A program made the translations under genes and the position numbers. From NCBI GenBank assembly GCA_016882195.1, contig VGLU01000001.1, forward strand, positions 1 through 64,000: DNA of 64,000 bases. The letters run 5' to 3'. Positions 16,362-24,640 of this stretch are shown here, piece by piece. The notes beneath the pieces are model-generated. The model made no database searches. It was not told the DNA's origin and saw nothing but the letters and a program-made list of their open reading frames with translations. Within the stretch, counting starts at the first letter, position 1. Each line of letters starts with the position of its first letter. Origin of the DNA: Thermoproteota archaeon. GTDB lineage: Archaea; Thermoproteota; Methanomethylicia; Methanomethylicales; Methanomethylicaceae.

Positions 16362-17300
16362 CTATTCCTTGACGGCGCGGTAGATGTTGTCCTGCACGAC
16401 CGTCGGGGGTTGCGACGTGTTTGCGACGTAAGCCCTCGTCTTCCCGAGGAGGTTCCTGAAGAACTCGGTCCGTAGTGCCAGCTTCCGTTCGCCCCTCACG
16501 AGCTGGTGCGGGTTGTAGAAGTCGTTACTCACGAGGAGGTCGAGCGCCTCGTCCTTCGTGATCTCCCTAACGATGGATCTATCGGAGGGATCCCTCTTGA
16601 GCAGGACCACCCTCTTCATGGTTGTGAGCGGGACCACGCCATCGATTCCCACCACCCACCTGGCGTTGACCACAGCCCTCCCCCTCTTGTCCACCACAAC
16701 CCTCTCCAGCGTCTCCTTGTACTCGCTCCATATCATCCCAAGGTCGGCATCCACATAGCAGTTCTTCTCTGAGCCGTAGGCTAGTGCGCTCCTCTCGTAG
16801 ATCCTGACGAAGAACCAGTCATCTGCAACCAGCCGGACGCCGGGGTTCCTCAGCATCCCCCAGCTGTGCGTGGTCTTCCCCACGCCGCTTGGCGCTATTA
16901 GCGCAACGCCTGATCCCTCGATGTCCAGCACCGCCCCGTGCACAGAGTATATCTCGTGCGCGTCCTCGAGCATGTCCCCGGCTACGGCGAGGGCGACGCT
17001 CTTTATCCAACCGTAGTAGTCAAAATTGAAGATGAAGGCGGTCTTGGTCAGGCGGTCGTACTTCATGTGCAGGGGCTGGGTCGGTTCCTCCACCGCCAAG
17101 AGCTTGCCGTGCGACCTGATATTCTCGTCGGCGGTGTAGAAGTTGTCGGACCAAATGTCCACAAAGGACCTGTTGTCGGTGAGGAGCTTTATGCAACACC
17201 CATAGACGTTCGCCTTCCTCGTGTAGAGGGGGCGCTTGGCGAGGTCTGCGTAGAGCCGCCGCTTCTCCTCTGAGTCGATGATCTCTATCGGGTAGGGCAT
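16362..17300 (-). CDS. HPr kinase-like P-loop protein
   Basis: Protein of 312 aa whose middle looks like the HPr kinase/phosphorylase fold: VHGAVLDI at residues 120-127, P-loop APSGVGKTT at 136-144 and an acidic pair Asp160/Asp161 in LVADDWF. Archaea lack the classical HPr phosphotransferase system, so the target is unknown. Archaeal relatives are annotated as HprK-like or serine kinases. The C-terminal third is not recognised. It lies next to the phosphoglycerate mutase gene, same strand, with an 82-bp gap. Confidence 0.7.
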   Translation of the reverse strand: MPYPIEIIDSEEKRRLYADLAKRPLYTRKANVYGCCIKLLTDNRSFVDIWSDNFYTADENIRSHGKLLAVEEPTQPLHMKYDRLTKTAFIFNFDYYGWIKSVALAVAGDMLEDAHEIYSVHGAVLDIEGSGVALIAPSGVGKTTHSWGMLRNPGVRLVADDWFFVRIYERSALAYGSEKNCYVDADLGMIWSEYKETLERVVVDKRGRAVVNARWVVGIDGVVPLTTMKRVVLLKRDPSDRSIVREITKDEALDLLVSNDFYNPHQLVRGERKLALRTEFFRNLLGKTRAYVANTSQPPTVVQDNIYRAVKE

Positions 17301-17499
17301 GAATAACCACTATCGTAATTCTCTAGAGATTGTCTCTTATAATTTAGCCCATTCGTTTTTTGCAGCAGCCCTCTGTGCTATTGCCTTAAAGCACTGATTA
17401 GTTCCAGTTTTATCTGCATGTGGTTGTATTCTAGCGGCTGCCTCTCGGGTCATCTTTCCGCCTTTCCCATTTTCGCTCCCATATTTGACAATAGTCCTA

Positions 17500-17964
17500 T
17501 TACCTCTGCGACAGGAAGGCGAGCCCGTCGGCAACCGCAACGAGTTTGCCCTCCCTGTTCGTCACCTTCATCCTGTAGAGACCGGTCGTCCTTCCGCGGC
17601 TCTCCTCCCGGGCCTCCGCGGTAAGCTGCTCGTTCTCGCAGGCCGGCCTCCGGTAGTTCATGGTCATGGATAGGGCGACGCCCTTCACCCCGTGCGAGTT
17701 GCACGCGGTCGCGAACGCAACGTCTGCCAGAGCATATATGACGCTCCCGTGGGCGGCGCCGTAGGCGTTCAGCGTCCCCTTTTTGACCTCCATGGAGACC
17801 TTGCACCAGCCCTTGCCGCACTCCACCAACTTTATGCCTAGGACCTGTGCCAACTCATCATTCCTCACCAGCTCTTGCATGTCCGAGTAGGGTTCTTCGC
17901 GGTACATAGAAACGCCCGGTCTGGTTTCATAATTTGCGAAGTCGGTTATAACCGTGATGGGCAC
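17500..17964 (-). CDS. PaaI-family hotdog thioesterase
   Basis: Acyl-CoA thioesterase of the hotdog fold. The core reads KGTLNAYGAAHGSVIYALAD with the catalytic Asp after ALA, and later ALSMTMNYRRPA. The usual family length is ~130 aa, so the ATG at 17880 (MQELVRNDELAQ) or 17907 is more likely than the full 154-aa start. It probably clears stalled acyl-CoA or phenylacetyl-CoA intermediates. It is divergent from tldD. Confidence 0.85.
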   Translation of the reverse strand: MPITVITDFANYETRPGVSMYREEPYSDMQELVRNDELAQVLGIKLVECGKGWCKVSMEVKKGTLNAYGAAHGSVIYALADVAFATACNSHGVKGVALSMTMNYRRPACENEQLTAEAREESRGRTTGLYRMKVTNREGKLVAVADGLAFLSQR

Positions 17965-18034
17965 GCACCTGCCAGATAAATGTATATTAGGTATTTGCAG
18001 GCAGTAGAATTAATTTAGCAACCCCTGCCATGGG

Positions 18035-19486
18035 TTGCACATAACAGAGACCTTGGAGGCACAATTTATGGCGGATGGCGAGCGTCTTGTAGACCTGCTG
18101 ATGAAGGAAGGGGCGGAGTACGCTGAGGTAAGGTTCCAGAGGAATGTGGAGTTCGGCCTAGTCATGAAGAACGGGACTCCCGAGCCACCGGAGTACAGCG
18201 AGGCGTACGGTGCAGGGATCCGCGTCATATCCGAGGGGGCTCTTGCCTTCGCCTCCACGAACATCCTGGGCTGGGACTCCCTAAGGGAAACGGGGATGAG
18301 GGCGCTCAAGACCGCGAGTGCCACAAGCGGGACCGCCAGCAGGACGGGGCTCTCCAAGGAGAAGGCTATTAAAAAGTCTTGGGGCGCGAACTACAAGCTC
18401 CTCCCCACGGAGGTTGACACGAGCACGGTCATAGAGCTCCTGAAGGATGTGGACTCTACGGTTCTAGGCGTAAAGGGCGCAAAGTTCCCCAACAGGCTCC
18501 TAGTGCTCGGAGGGACCGTCGAGGAGAAGGAGTACATGAACAGCGAGGGCGCTTCAATGACCTCCAAGGTCCCGAGGATAGGCGGTTACTTCCTCCTGAC
18601 GGCCTTTGAGGAAGGTAAGGGATCGTTGCAGAGGATCGCCCAGTTTGGCGAGTCTGGAGGATGGGAGAGGGTCGAGATCGTTGACCTTGTGGGTCTTGCC
18701 AAGGAGGAGGCGGAGGGCATATCCAAGAACCTCCTTGAGGGCATATCCGTGGTTCCTGGTAGGTACGACGTAGTGGTGGGTGGAGAGGTCTCCGGCATAA
18801 TAGCCCACGAGGCCTGCGGACACCCACAGGAGGCGGACAGGATACTCGGCAGGGAGGCCGCTCAAGCAGGCGAGTCTTACCTGAAGAAAGATATGCTGGG
18901 CAGGAGGATAGGCAACGCCGTGGTGAACGTCTCAGACCTGCCATCCATACCCAACTCCAATGGCTTCTACCTCTATGACGACGAGGGCGTGAAGGCGGCG
19001 AAGAAGAGGCTCATAACGAATGGGATAATCAACGAGTTCCTGCAGAACAGGGAGACTGGACACGAACTGGGGACAAAGAGCAACGCTGCCGCGAGGGCCA
19101 CGGCCTACAGCAGGGAGCCCATAATCAGGATGTCCAACACCTACGTCGAGCCGGGCGGACACTCCCTCGAGGAGCTCTTTGAGGGTGTGAAGGACGGGCT
19201 CTACATAAAGAGTTTCCAGGAGTGGAACATCGACGACACGAGGTGGAACAACAGGTACGTCGGTCTCGAGGCGTACCTCATCGAGGGCGGTGAGCTCAAG
19301 GCGCCCGTGAGATCGCCAGTAATAGAGGCCACCACCGAGGTGATCTTCTCGAGCGTGGAGGCGGTGGGCAAGGACCTCATATTCAAGGCAGCCACGTGCG
19401 GGAAGGGGCAGCCGGAGCAGGGGGCGCCCGTCTGGACTGGCGGACCGTCCATGAGGATGCGCGGGCTGTACATAAAGGGCAGGTGA
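18035..19486 (+). CDS. tldD: TldD-family metalloprotease
   Basis: TldD subunit, which with TldE forms a peptidase that trims unfolded peptides. Length is 483 aa from TTG 18035; the Met at 18068 (MADGERLVDLL) is an alternative. The zinc motif HEACGHPQEAD lies about residue 258, and FASTNILG, TKSNAAARATAY and the closing CGKGQPEQGAPVWTGGPSMR are family marks. The usual TldE partner is not next door; the next gene is a PLP enzyme. Confidence 0.9.
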   Translation: MHITETLEAQFMADGERLVDLLMKEGAEYAEVRFQRNVEFGLVMKNGTPEPPEYSEAYGAGIRVISEGALAFASTNILGWDSLRETGMRALKTASATSGTASRTGLSKEKAIKKSWGANYKLLPTEVDTSTVIELLKDVDSTVLGVKGAKFPNRLLVLGGTVEEKEYMNSEGASMTSKVPRIGGYFLLTAFEEGKGSLQRIAQFGESGGWERVEIVDLVGLAKEEAEGISKNLLEGISVVPGRYDVVVGGEVSGIIAHEACGHPQEADRILGREAAQAGESYLKKDMLGRRIGNAVVNVSDLPSIPNSNGFYLYDDEGVKAAKKRLITNGIINEFLQNRETGHELGTKSNAAARATAYSREPIIRMSNTYVEPGGHSLEELFEGVKDGLYIKSFQEWNIDDTRWNNRYVGLEAYLIEGGELKAPVRSPVIEATTEVIFSSVEAVGKDLIFKAATCGKGQPEQGAPVWTGGPSMRMRGLYIKGR

Positions 19487-19570
19487 CGGCGCTTCGCCTT
19501 TTTATTACTAACGGTAATATATAGATAGGTTAAAATATATATTATGTTTAATTTTTGTAAGGTGTCTTTG

Positions 19571-20716
19571 ATGGTCGGGGCATCCAGGAGAAGGGGCATC
19601 AGCACAACCGCGATCCACGAGGGAGAGGAGGACGGGACAGACATAATACAGCCCATATACCAGACAGCGATCTTCAAGCATCCTGAAGGGAGGATGATCA
19701 GGGGAAGGGAGCTGAAGTACAGCCGCGAGGACAACCCCACAGTTCACCTGCTGGAGGAGAAGATGGCTGCCCTGGAGGGGGGTGAGGACTGCCTGGCTTT
19801 CTCCTCGGGGATGGCCGCGATCTCCACTCTCTTTCTGAGCATGGTCTCTAAGGGTGATGTCGTGCTCACATCCAAGGAGATATACGGCGCAACGCTGATC
19901 CTGTTCAGGTCTCTGGAGAAGTTTGGCATAAAGGTGAAGACCGCCCTCAACGGCAATGTTGCCAGATCGATTGACGAGAATACAAAGCTCGTCTTTGTGG
20001 AGTCAATCACGAACCCGACCCTCAGGGTGCCAGACTTCCCCGAACTGATAAAGGTCTGTAAGGACCACGGGGCGACCCTCGTGGTGGACAATACCTTCGC
20101 CACGCCCATTAACTTCCGACCGTTAGAATCGGGTGCCGATTACGTCATTGAGAGCGCTACAAAGTACCTAGGCGGGCACAACGACGTCATAGCAGGCGTG
20201 TTGGTCGGTCCAAAGAGGGGCATCGATGCTGCCTGGGAGTGGAGGAGGAATCTGGGAGGGTCCTTGGATCCATTTGCTGCATATCTAGTCATCAGGGGGC
20301 TAAAGACCCTCAAACTGAGGGTTGAGGACCAGAACAGGAAGGCCCAAACCATCGCAGAACGTCTGGAGGGGCACAACAAGGTCAAGAGGGTACATTATCC
20401 CGGTCTGAAGTCCAGCGATTACTTCAGGGTGGCCACCAAGTTGATGCGGGGGTTCGGGGGCGTTATCTCCTTCGAGGTGGGGGATGGGAGGAAGGCGCTA
20501 AGGCTCTTATCCTCGGTGGACCTCATCAAGACCGCGCCAAGCCTTGGAGGTGCTGAGACGCTCATAACCCACCCGGTATCATCGTCCCACAAGAACATCA
20601 GCCCAGTCGAGAGGAAGGAGCTCGGCATAAAGGACGGACTATTGCGCCTCTCCGTCGGTCTTGAGGAGACGGAGGACATAATCGAGGATCTGGAGAACGG
20701 CCTGCGCAAGATCTAA
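19571..20716 (+). CDS. Cys/Met metabolism PLP-dependent enzyme (cystathionine gamma-synthase/lyase family)
   Basis: PLP enzyme of the trans-sulfuration family. The cofactor Lys sits in IESATKYLGGHNDV about residue 200, after the Asp of VVDNTFATP; CLAFSSGMAAIST binds the phosphate. It may be cystathionine gamma-synthase, gamma-lyase or methionine gamma-lyase, which sequence does not separate. The ATG at 19571 (MVGASRRRG) has AAGGTG six bases before it; an in-frame ATG at 19544 would add nine residues. A TATA-like AAATATATATT precedes it. Confidence 0.88.
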   Translation: MVGASRRRGISTTAIHEGEEDGTDIIQPIYQTAIFKHPEGRMIRGRELKYSREDNPTVHLLEEKMAALEGGEDCLAFSSGMAAISTLFLSMVSKGDVVLTSKEIYGATLILFRSLEKFGIKVKTALNGNVARSIDENTKLVFVESITNPTLRVPDFPELIKVCKDHGATLVVDNTFATPINFRPLESGADYVIESATKYLGGHNDVIAGVLVGPKRGIDAAWEWRRNLGGSLDPFAAYLVIRGLKTLKLRVEDQNRKAQTIAERLEGHNKVKRVHYPGLKSSDYFRVATKLMRGFGGVISFEVGDGRKALRLLSSVDLIKTAPSLGGAETLITHPVSSSHKNISPVERKELGIKDGLLRLSVGLEETEDIIEDLENGLRKI

Positions 20717-20748
20717 CTAGTTTTAATTCGATCACAGCAGTATCATCC

Positions 20749-21267
20749 CTATGTGCCTTCAGGAGGGAGGATGGCGCTATTTCCAAACTCGTCCTCTATG
20801 ATAACCGTGAACGGCACCCTCCCCTCCATTGCCAGCCTTATCTTCTCTAGCGCGGTCCTCGTCCTCCCCTTGACGCCGCCCTCCGATCCGCTGACGAGCT
20901 GCTCTGCGATGGCGGAGAAGCGGTCCAGCACCCCCTCGACGTTGGTGATGAAGGCCTCGGACCTTGGACCCGGCCTCAGCGCGAGCCCCAGCTCGGGTAT
21001 GGTGAGGGTAGAGGTCGTCGAGCGGATGACCCTCGCCCTCAGGTCCTTTGCCTCCTTCACTTGGAACTCCTGCTTGGCTGGCCCCTTATATTCCAGCGAG
21101 ACCGTGTCGAAGACCCTGTACCCACAGTTGGAGCAGAGCATCGAGACCATCACCGTCCTGCCGAACCTTGGGATGTTGGAGTAGACCTCCTTGACGTTCA
21201 GGGCCTCCTTCCCGCAATTGGCACAGGTTACCTTGTAGGAGAGCTCCTTCCGATCATCGTCCATCAT
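20749..21267 (-). CDS. ZPR1-type zinc finger protein
   Basis: Protein of 172 aa with one CxxC-x(~26)-CxxC zinc site (TCANCGKEA and MLCSNCGYRV), followed by the beta-rich domain of ZPR1 (IRSTTSTLTIPELGLALRPG). Archaeal proteins have one unit, eukaryotic ZPR1 two. The eukaryotic protein binds and folds elongation factor eEF1A; the archaeal role is presumed similar but unproven. Confidence 0.87.
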   Translation of the reverse strand: MMDDDRKELSYKVTCANCGKEALNVKEVYSNIPRFGRTVMVSMLCSNCGYRVFDTVSLEYKGPAKQEFQVKEAKDLRARVIRSTTSTLTIPELGLALRPGPRSEAFITNVEGVLDRFSAIAEQLVSGSEGGVKGRTRTALEKIRLAMEGRVPFTVIIEDEFGNSAILPPEGT

Positions 21268-21319
21268 GGATCACGGCTTTACAATATGAGGCGGCATTTA
21301 TAAAGGGATGTGGCAAAAG

Positions 21320-21756
21320 ACCACCGAATGAATTCGGTGGATGAATGCCGCCCCTGCTCTTGAATATATCTCTGAACGGTTTCGGCGGAAATGTGCCCCA
21401 CGGTCCCCACATAATAGGAGGGCGACCAAGAGATGCCTCTCCCCATTTGCACCTTTAGCTGTGGGAAGCGCTCCTAGAGCCTCAGGCTACTGACGCCCCT
21501 AAACGCGGCAGTATCCATGGGAGATTCGAATGGGTCAACCTCTATAAAGAGGTGGATATGGTCCGGCATCACCTCTTTCTCTATGATCTTGTATTCTTTG
21601 GTTGCTACTATGAAGGCTACTCTTAGAAATTTTGACATCATTTGTTAGTACTGGTCCTATACTTAGCACACCGTGTGATACTCAATGCCGTATGCTACTG
21701 AGGAAGCTTGGCCTATGACTTTAAATGAAGAACCCCACCCTTGCGGGTGCGGTATT
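21320..21756 (-). mobile_element. Decayed IS200/IS605-family element
   Basis: Remnant of a tnpA-only element. On the minus strand from ~21640 the reading MMSKFLRVAFIVATKEYK leads to the HUH motif (MPDHIHLFIE) and later the nucleophile-like VQRYIQEQ. A TAG (21476-21474) interrupts it after SSLRL. Upstream, out-of-frame pieces YHTVC and KYRTS match the usual N-terminal segment, so a frameshift is also present. Hairpins flank it: CCACCGAA/TTCGGTGG at 21321-21340 and CACCC/GGGTG at 21736-21749, as expected for subterminal palindromes. It is inactive. Confidence 0.75.
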
Positions 21757-21815
21757 CTCGCAGCTTTTAATAAAAGGATTTACATCATCCTGAATTTGAT
21801 CATTGGTCGTTGGGT

Positions 21816-22025
21816 TCATTTTTCCTGCAACACTTCGTCCGCAAATTTGGACATGTACTCGTCGCCCTTATCGCTTATTTTCAAAGCGAGTTCGATTATC
21901 TGGACTATGTCGTCCTTAGGGATTCCGAGTTCTTTCGCTTTCCCATAGTGATACTTCAGGCAAGGTTGACAGTGCGCGGCTACCGACGCGGCAATGGCGG
22001 AGATTTCCCTTGTTTTTTGATCCAT
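21816..22025 (-). CDS. Carboxymuconolactone decarboxylase/AhpD-like protein
   Basis: Short helical protein of 69 aa with a redox motif HCQPCLKYHYGKAKE at residues ~18-32. This matches the single-repeat AhpD-like family, whose CxxC and nearby His act in peroxide defence or as a disulfide donor. It lies just beside the IS remnant and is AT-richer than nearby genes. The full-length family is ~110 aa, so this is a short member. Confidence 0.75.
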   Translation of the reverse strand: MDQKTREISAIAASVAAHCQPCLKYHYGKAKELGIPKDDIVQIIELALKISDKGDEYMSKFADEVLQEK

Positions 22026-22200
22026 AATTATCGCCTGATTTACAATATTTCAAAGTTATAATTTAAAGATGCGGCAAAAAGGCTCTCCCATCCATTAAAC
22101 CTATCATGGGATTTTACCTTCAATAACATATGCCTTGATCTTCGAATGGCATATCCCAATGGATTACTAAATTATACCCGGTTCTAAAATCTTCAATGGG

Positions 22201-22353
22201 CTATTTATTTTTGGCATTTTTCTTTTGGTCATGGGTGCCTCTTAGCCCCAATATCAATATTGTTGACGGGAGCATTGACTTCATGTTCGTTTGGCCTAAC
22301 TTTTCTATAGCTTCAAAAAGTTCTTTTTCTTCGTCTTGATTTTTATCAGACAT
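22201..22353 (-). CDS. Candidate small hypothetical protein (50 aa)
   Basis: ATG-started ORF of 50 aa in a 378-bp stretch with no other gene. It has an acidic, lysine-rich start (MSDKNQDEEKELFEAIEKLG) and a hydrophobic middle (MLPSTILILGL), then a basic end. Codon use is AT-rich. No strong ribosome site is visible. I do not recognise it. The rest of the 22026-22403 gap shows nothing. Confidence 0.3.
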   Translation of the reverse strand: MSDKNQDEEKELFEAIEKLGQTNMKSMLPSTILILGLRGTHDQKKNAKNK

Positions 22354-22403
22354 GAAATTTAATATGCCACATCCTAAGCTTGATTTCTCAGCTTAATTGT
22401 AGA

Positions 22404-23201
22404 CTAAACTAAAGCGTGCTCGGCGGACCTTCCGCACTGGCAGTCCCTCTCCTTGAGAAGCTTCGGTATCACTTCCATTATGAGCGGCTTGACCTTCTCC
22501 ACGTTCGACTTCATGGTCACAGCCACCTCCTCGGCAGTCACGGGCTTGTTTGCCCATACGTCGTAGTCGGTAACCGTGGCGATGGTGGTGTAGCATATGC
22601 CCATCTCCCGTGCCAAGGAAACCTCCGGGACTAGCGTCATGCCTATGATGTCCGCGCCCCAGCTCCTGAAGAGCTTCGACTCTGCCCTGGTGGAGAACCT
22701 CGGACCCTCTACGCAGACGTAGGTGGCAGTCGAGTGGTAGGGGATCTTCAGCTTCTTTGCGGCCTCGACGCACAGCCAGCTGAGCTCCGGGCAGAAGGGG
22801 TCGGCGAGCGAGAAGTGACCCACCACCGCACCGTCGTAGAAGGAGTACTGCCTCCCCTTGGTGAGGTCGATGAACTGGTCCGGTATGACGAGGTCTCCCG
22901 GCTTCATCTCGTCCTTGAGGCTGCCCACGGCGGAGGGGGCGAGTATCCGCTTTACTCCTAGGTCCTTCATCGCCCATACATTCGCCCTGTAGTTTATCAG
23001 GTGCGGCGGGATGGAGTGCCTCTTCCCGTGTCTGGGCAGGAACGCCACCTTAACGCCCTTAAAATCCCCCACGGATATCGTGTCGGAGGGCGCGCCGTAG
23101 GGGGTGTACATCTTGACCTCTGATACAGACTCGAACATGGCGGGGTCGTAAAATCCGCTACCGCCGATAATACCAATCTCTGCGCTACAGGCTTTAGCCA
23201 T
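22404..23201 (-). CDS. mtnP: S-methyl-5'-thioadenosine phosphorylase
   Basis: Splits methylthioadenosine into adenine and methylthioribose-1-phosphate, for methionine and purine salvage. The 265-aa protein starts with [12 protein letters not shown] and holds the phosphate site [18 protein letters not shown] near residues 57-74; [14 protein letters not shown] and [15 protein letters not shown] are typical of the MTAP branch. It lies 39 bp after a phosphoribosyltransferase gene on the same strand, so the freed base may be recycled locally. Confidence 0.92.
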   Translation of the reverse strand: MAKACSAEIGIIGGSGFYDPAMFESVSEVKMYTPYGAPSDTISVGDFKGVKVAFLPRHGKRHSIPPHLINYRANVWAMKDLGVKRILAPSAVGSLKDEMKPGDLVIPDQFIDLTKGRQYSFYDGAVVGHFSLADPFCPELSWLCVEAAKKLKIPYHSTATYVCVEGPRFSTRAESKLFRSWGADIIGMTLVPEVSLAREMGICYTTIATVTDYDVWANKPVTAEEVAVTMKSNVEKVKPLIMEVIPKLLKERDCQCGRSAEHALV

Positions 23202-23240
23202 ACTGACACCACAGAGGTCTATGCCTTACGGATTATAAAA

Positions 23241-23912
23241 CTATTTGGAGGCGAGCCGGTAGCCGTCCTTCTCCTTGGTCAGCACCCCTTTTGCGATGAG
23301 GTGATCCAATGCCCTTTCGTAGTACCACCTGTCGAAGGTGACGCCGTACCACTCAGGGAACTTGTTGATGATGCTGTCCAGGTCCCACGTTGCCTTCTCC
23401 TTATCCTCGGTGACGATCCTCTTGAAGAAGCCGATGATGTCCTCCAGCCTCGTCCACGGGTACTGGTACCAGACCCACCCCTTCACCTCCTCGGCGTAGA
23501 AGTCCGGCCGTATCTTGCTACTCCCAGATATCCACTGCAGCGTGGCCACCTTGAGCTCGTCGGGCTTGCACTTCGTCCATATGTGATCCTTTGCGATTAT
23601 TATGGAGTCGCCCGTATCGGCGATGTCATCGACGATGAGGGCCCTTCTGTGGTTCAGGTCGCATTCCAGCGGATACTTCACCCCAGCCTCCTTGGCCATC
23701 TGTGCCGCTGACGGCCAGTGGGTTACCTGCAGGGAGACAAGTTCGCCCACCACCAGCCAGTCGCATATGAGGCGCGCCGGGACGTAGCCGCCCCTGGAGA
23801 TGGCGATTATCACGTCAGGCCGCCACCCAGACTCGTAGATCTTGTTGCTCACGATCTTGCTCCACTCCTCGACCTCGTCCCACGAAACCTTCTTGGTGTT
23901 CACCTTCGGCAA
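23241..23912 (-). CDS. Purine phosphoribosyltransferase-like protein
   Basis: Type I phosphoribosyltransferase of 223 aa. The PRPP loop RRALIVDDIADTGDSI lies at residues ~88-103 and AISRGGYVPARL near 37-48. The C-terminal ~60 residues (INKFPEWYGVTF onward) look like a small winged helix. Members of this archaeal branch act on guanine, xanthine or adenine; the substrate here is open. It precedes the MTA phosphorylase gene in a likely salvage operon. Confidence 0.85.
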   Translation of the reverse strand: MPKVNTKKVSWDEVEEWSKIVSNKIYESGWRPDVIIAISRGGYVPARLICDWLVVGELVSLQVTHWPSAAQMAKEAGVKYPLECDLNHRRALIVDDIADTGDSIIIAKDHIWTKCKPDELKVATLQWISGSSKIRPDFYAEEVKGWVWYQYPWTRLEDIIGFFKRIVTEDKEKATWDLDSIINKFPEWYGVTFDRWYYERALDHLIAKGVLTKEKDGYRLASK

Positions 23913-23993
23913 AGAATTTCACCGACAAATAATTCTGTCGAGACGCTTTATAAGGATGAGCAGATCAGACGGCGAAAATATTAAAAAAAGAGT

Positions 23994-24071
23994 TTACGGA
24001 TTCTGCACGAATATGTTCGGGTGCTTGCCTCGTGCCATGCAGACGACCTTCCAGATCTCTAGATCATTCAA
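23994..24071 (-). CDS. Candidate micro-protein (25 aa) coupled to the upstream gene
   Basis: TTG-started ORF of 25 aa (LNDLEIWKVVCMARGK and onward to FVQNP). It begins 12 bp after the stop of the 141-aa secreted protein gene; TAGGAG, which includes that stop, could be its ribosome site. The sequence is not low-complexity and the codon choice resembles neighbours. The role is unknown. Confidence 0.35.
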   Translation of the reverse strand: MNDLEIWKVVCMARGKHPNIFVQNP

Positions 24072-24083
24072 AGCGCATCACTC

Positions 24084-24509
24084 CTACTGGGCATGTATGT
24101 AGCTAATCTCCTGTACTGCGCCCCCTGCGAACGAACCCTCCCAGATTATCCTATGCGGTATACCTATGTAGTTGGGGTTAAAGGAGATGGAGTAATCAAC
24201 GGTCACGCTGGCACTCGAGAGGTCTCCTTTTATGACGACCGTCCACCCGCCGCTCCTGAAGGTTCCGTTCCCGAGATAGCTCCAGCTAGGAAGGCCCATG
24301 AATGGAACTGCATCCTCATGATGGGTGGCTATGTAATTCATAGAGGCGTCCCTGATCTCAAGGTAGTCGTCAGGGTATGTAGGGGGCGCTGCGATCGCCT
24401 GTATTACGAGCGCCGAGGCGGAGACCGCGACCAGCGCTATTATGGGCAATATGATTACTGCCATCCTCCTCAACTTTCTCACCTTGCTATACATTACTAA
24501 TAGAGGCAA
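24084..24509 (-). CDS. Hypothetical membrane-anchored secreted protein
   Basis: Protein of 141 aa. One N-terminal hydrophobic segment (MAVIILPIIALVAVSASALV) follows basic residues, so it is a signal anchor. The rest is an extracytoplasmic beta-rich domain with a potential N-glycosylation site (NGTF). The Met at 24494 (MYSKVRKLRR) is an alternative start. No family is recognised. Confidence 0.6.
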   Translation of the reverse strand: MPLLVMYSKVRKLRRMAVIILPIIALVAVSASALVIQAIAAPPTYPDDYLEIRDASMNYIATHHEDAVPFMGLPSWSYLGNGTFRSGGWTVVIKGDLSSASVTVDYSISFNPNYIGIPHRIIWEGSFAGGAVQEISYIHAQ

Positions 24510-24608
24510 ATAATTCTATACAATAGAACACATCCGCATGGAAGATTCTAAATTTAGAACGAGTTTTACGAAACCGGGTTCAGCCCCCATAACCCAGTAA
24601 TATGTAAC

Positions 24609-24616
24609 TTTATATC
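24609..24616 (+). promoter_or_regulatory. TATA box of the cytX-tenA unit
   Basis: TTTATATC lies ~25-30 bp before GTG 24641, giving a leaderless transcript. No TPP riboswitch motif was seen between the box and the start. Confidence 0.5.
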
Positions 24617-24640
24617 ATATCACGAGGGAGTTTATCCTCG

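Noticed and set aside
24510..24640. TPP riboswitch upstream of cytX
   Set aside because: The conserved CUGAGA and related core sequences of the riboswitch are not visible.
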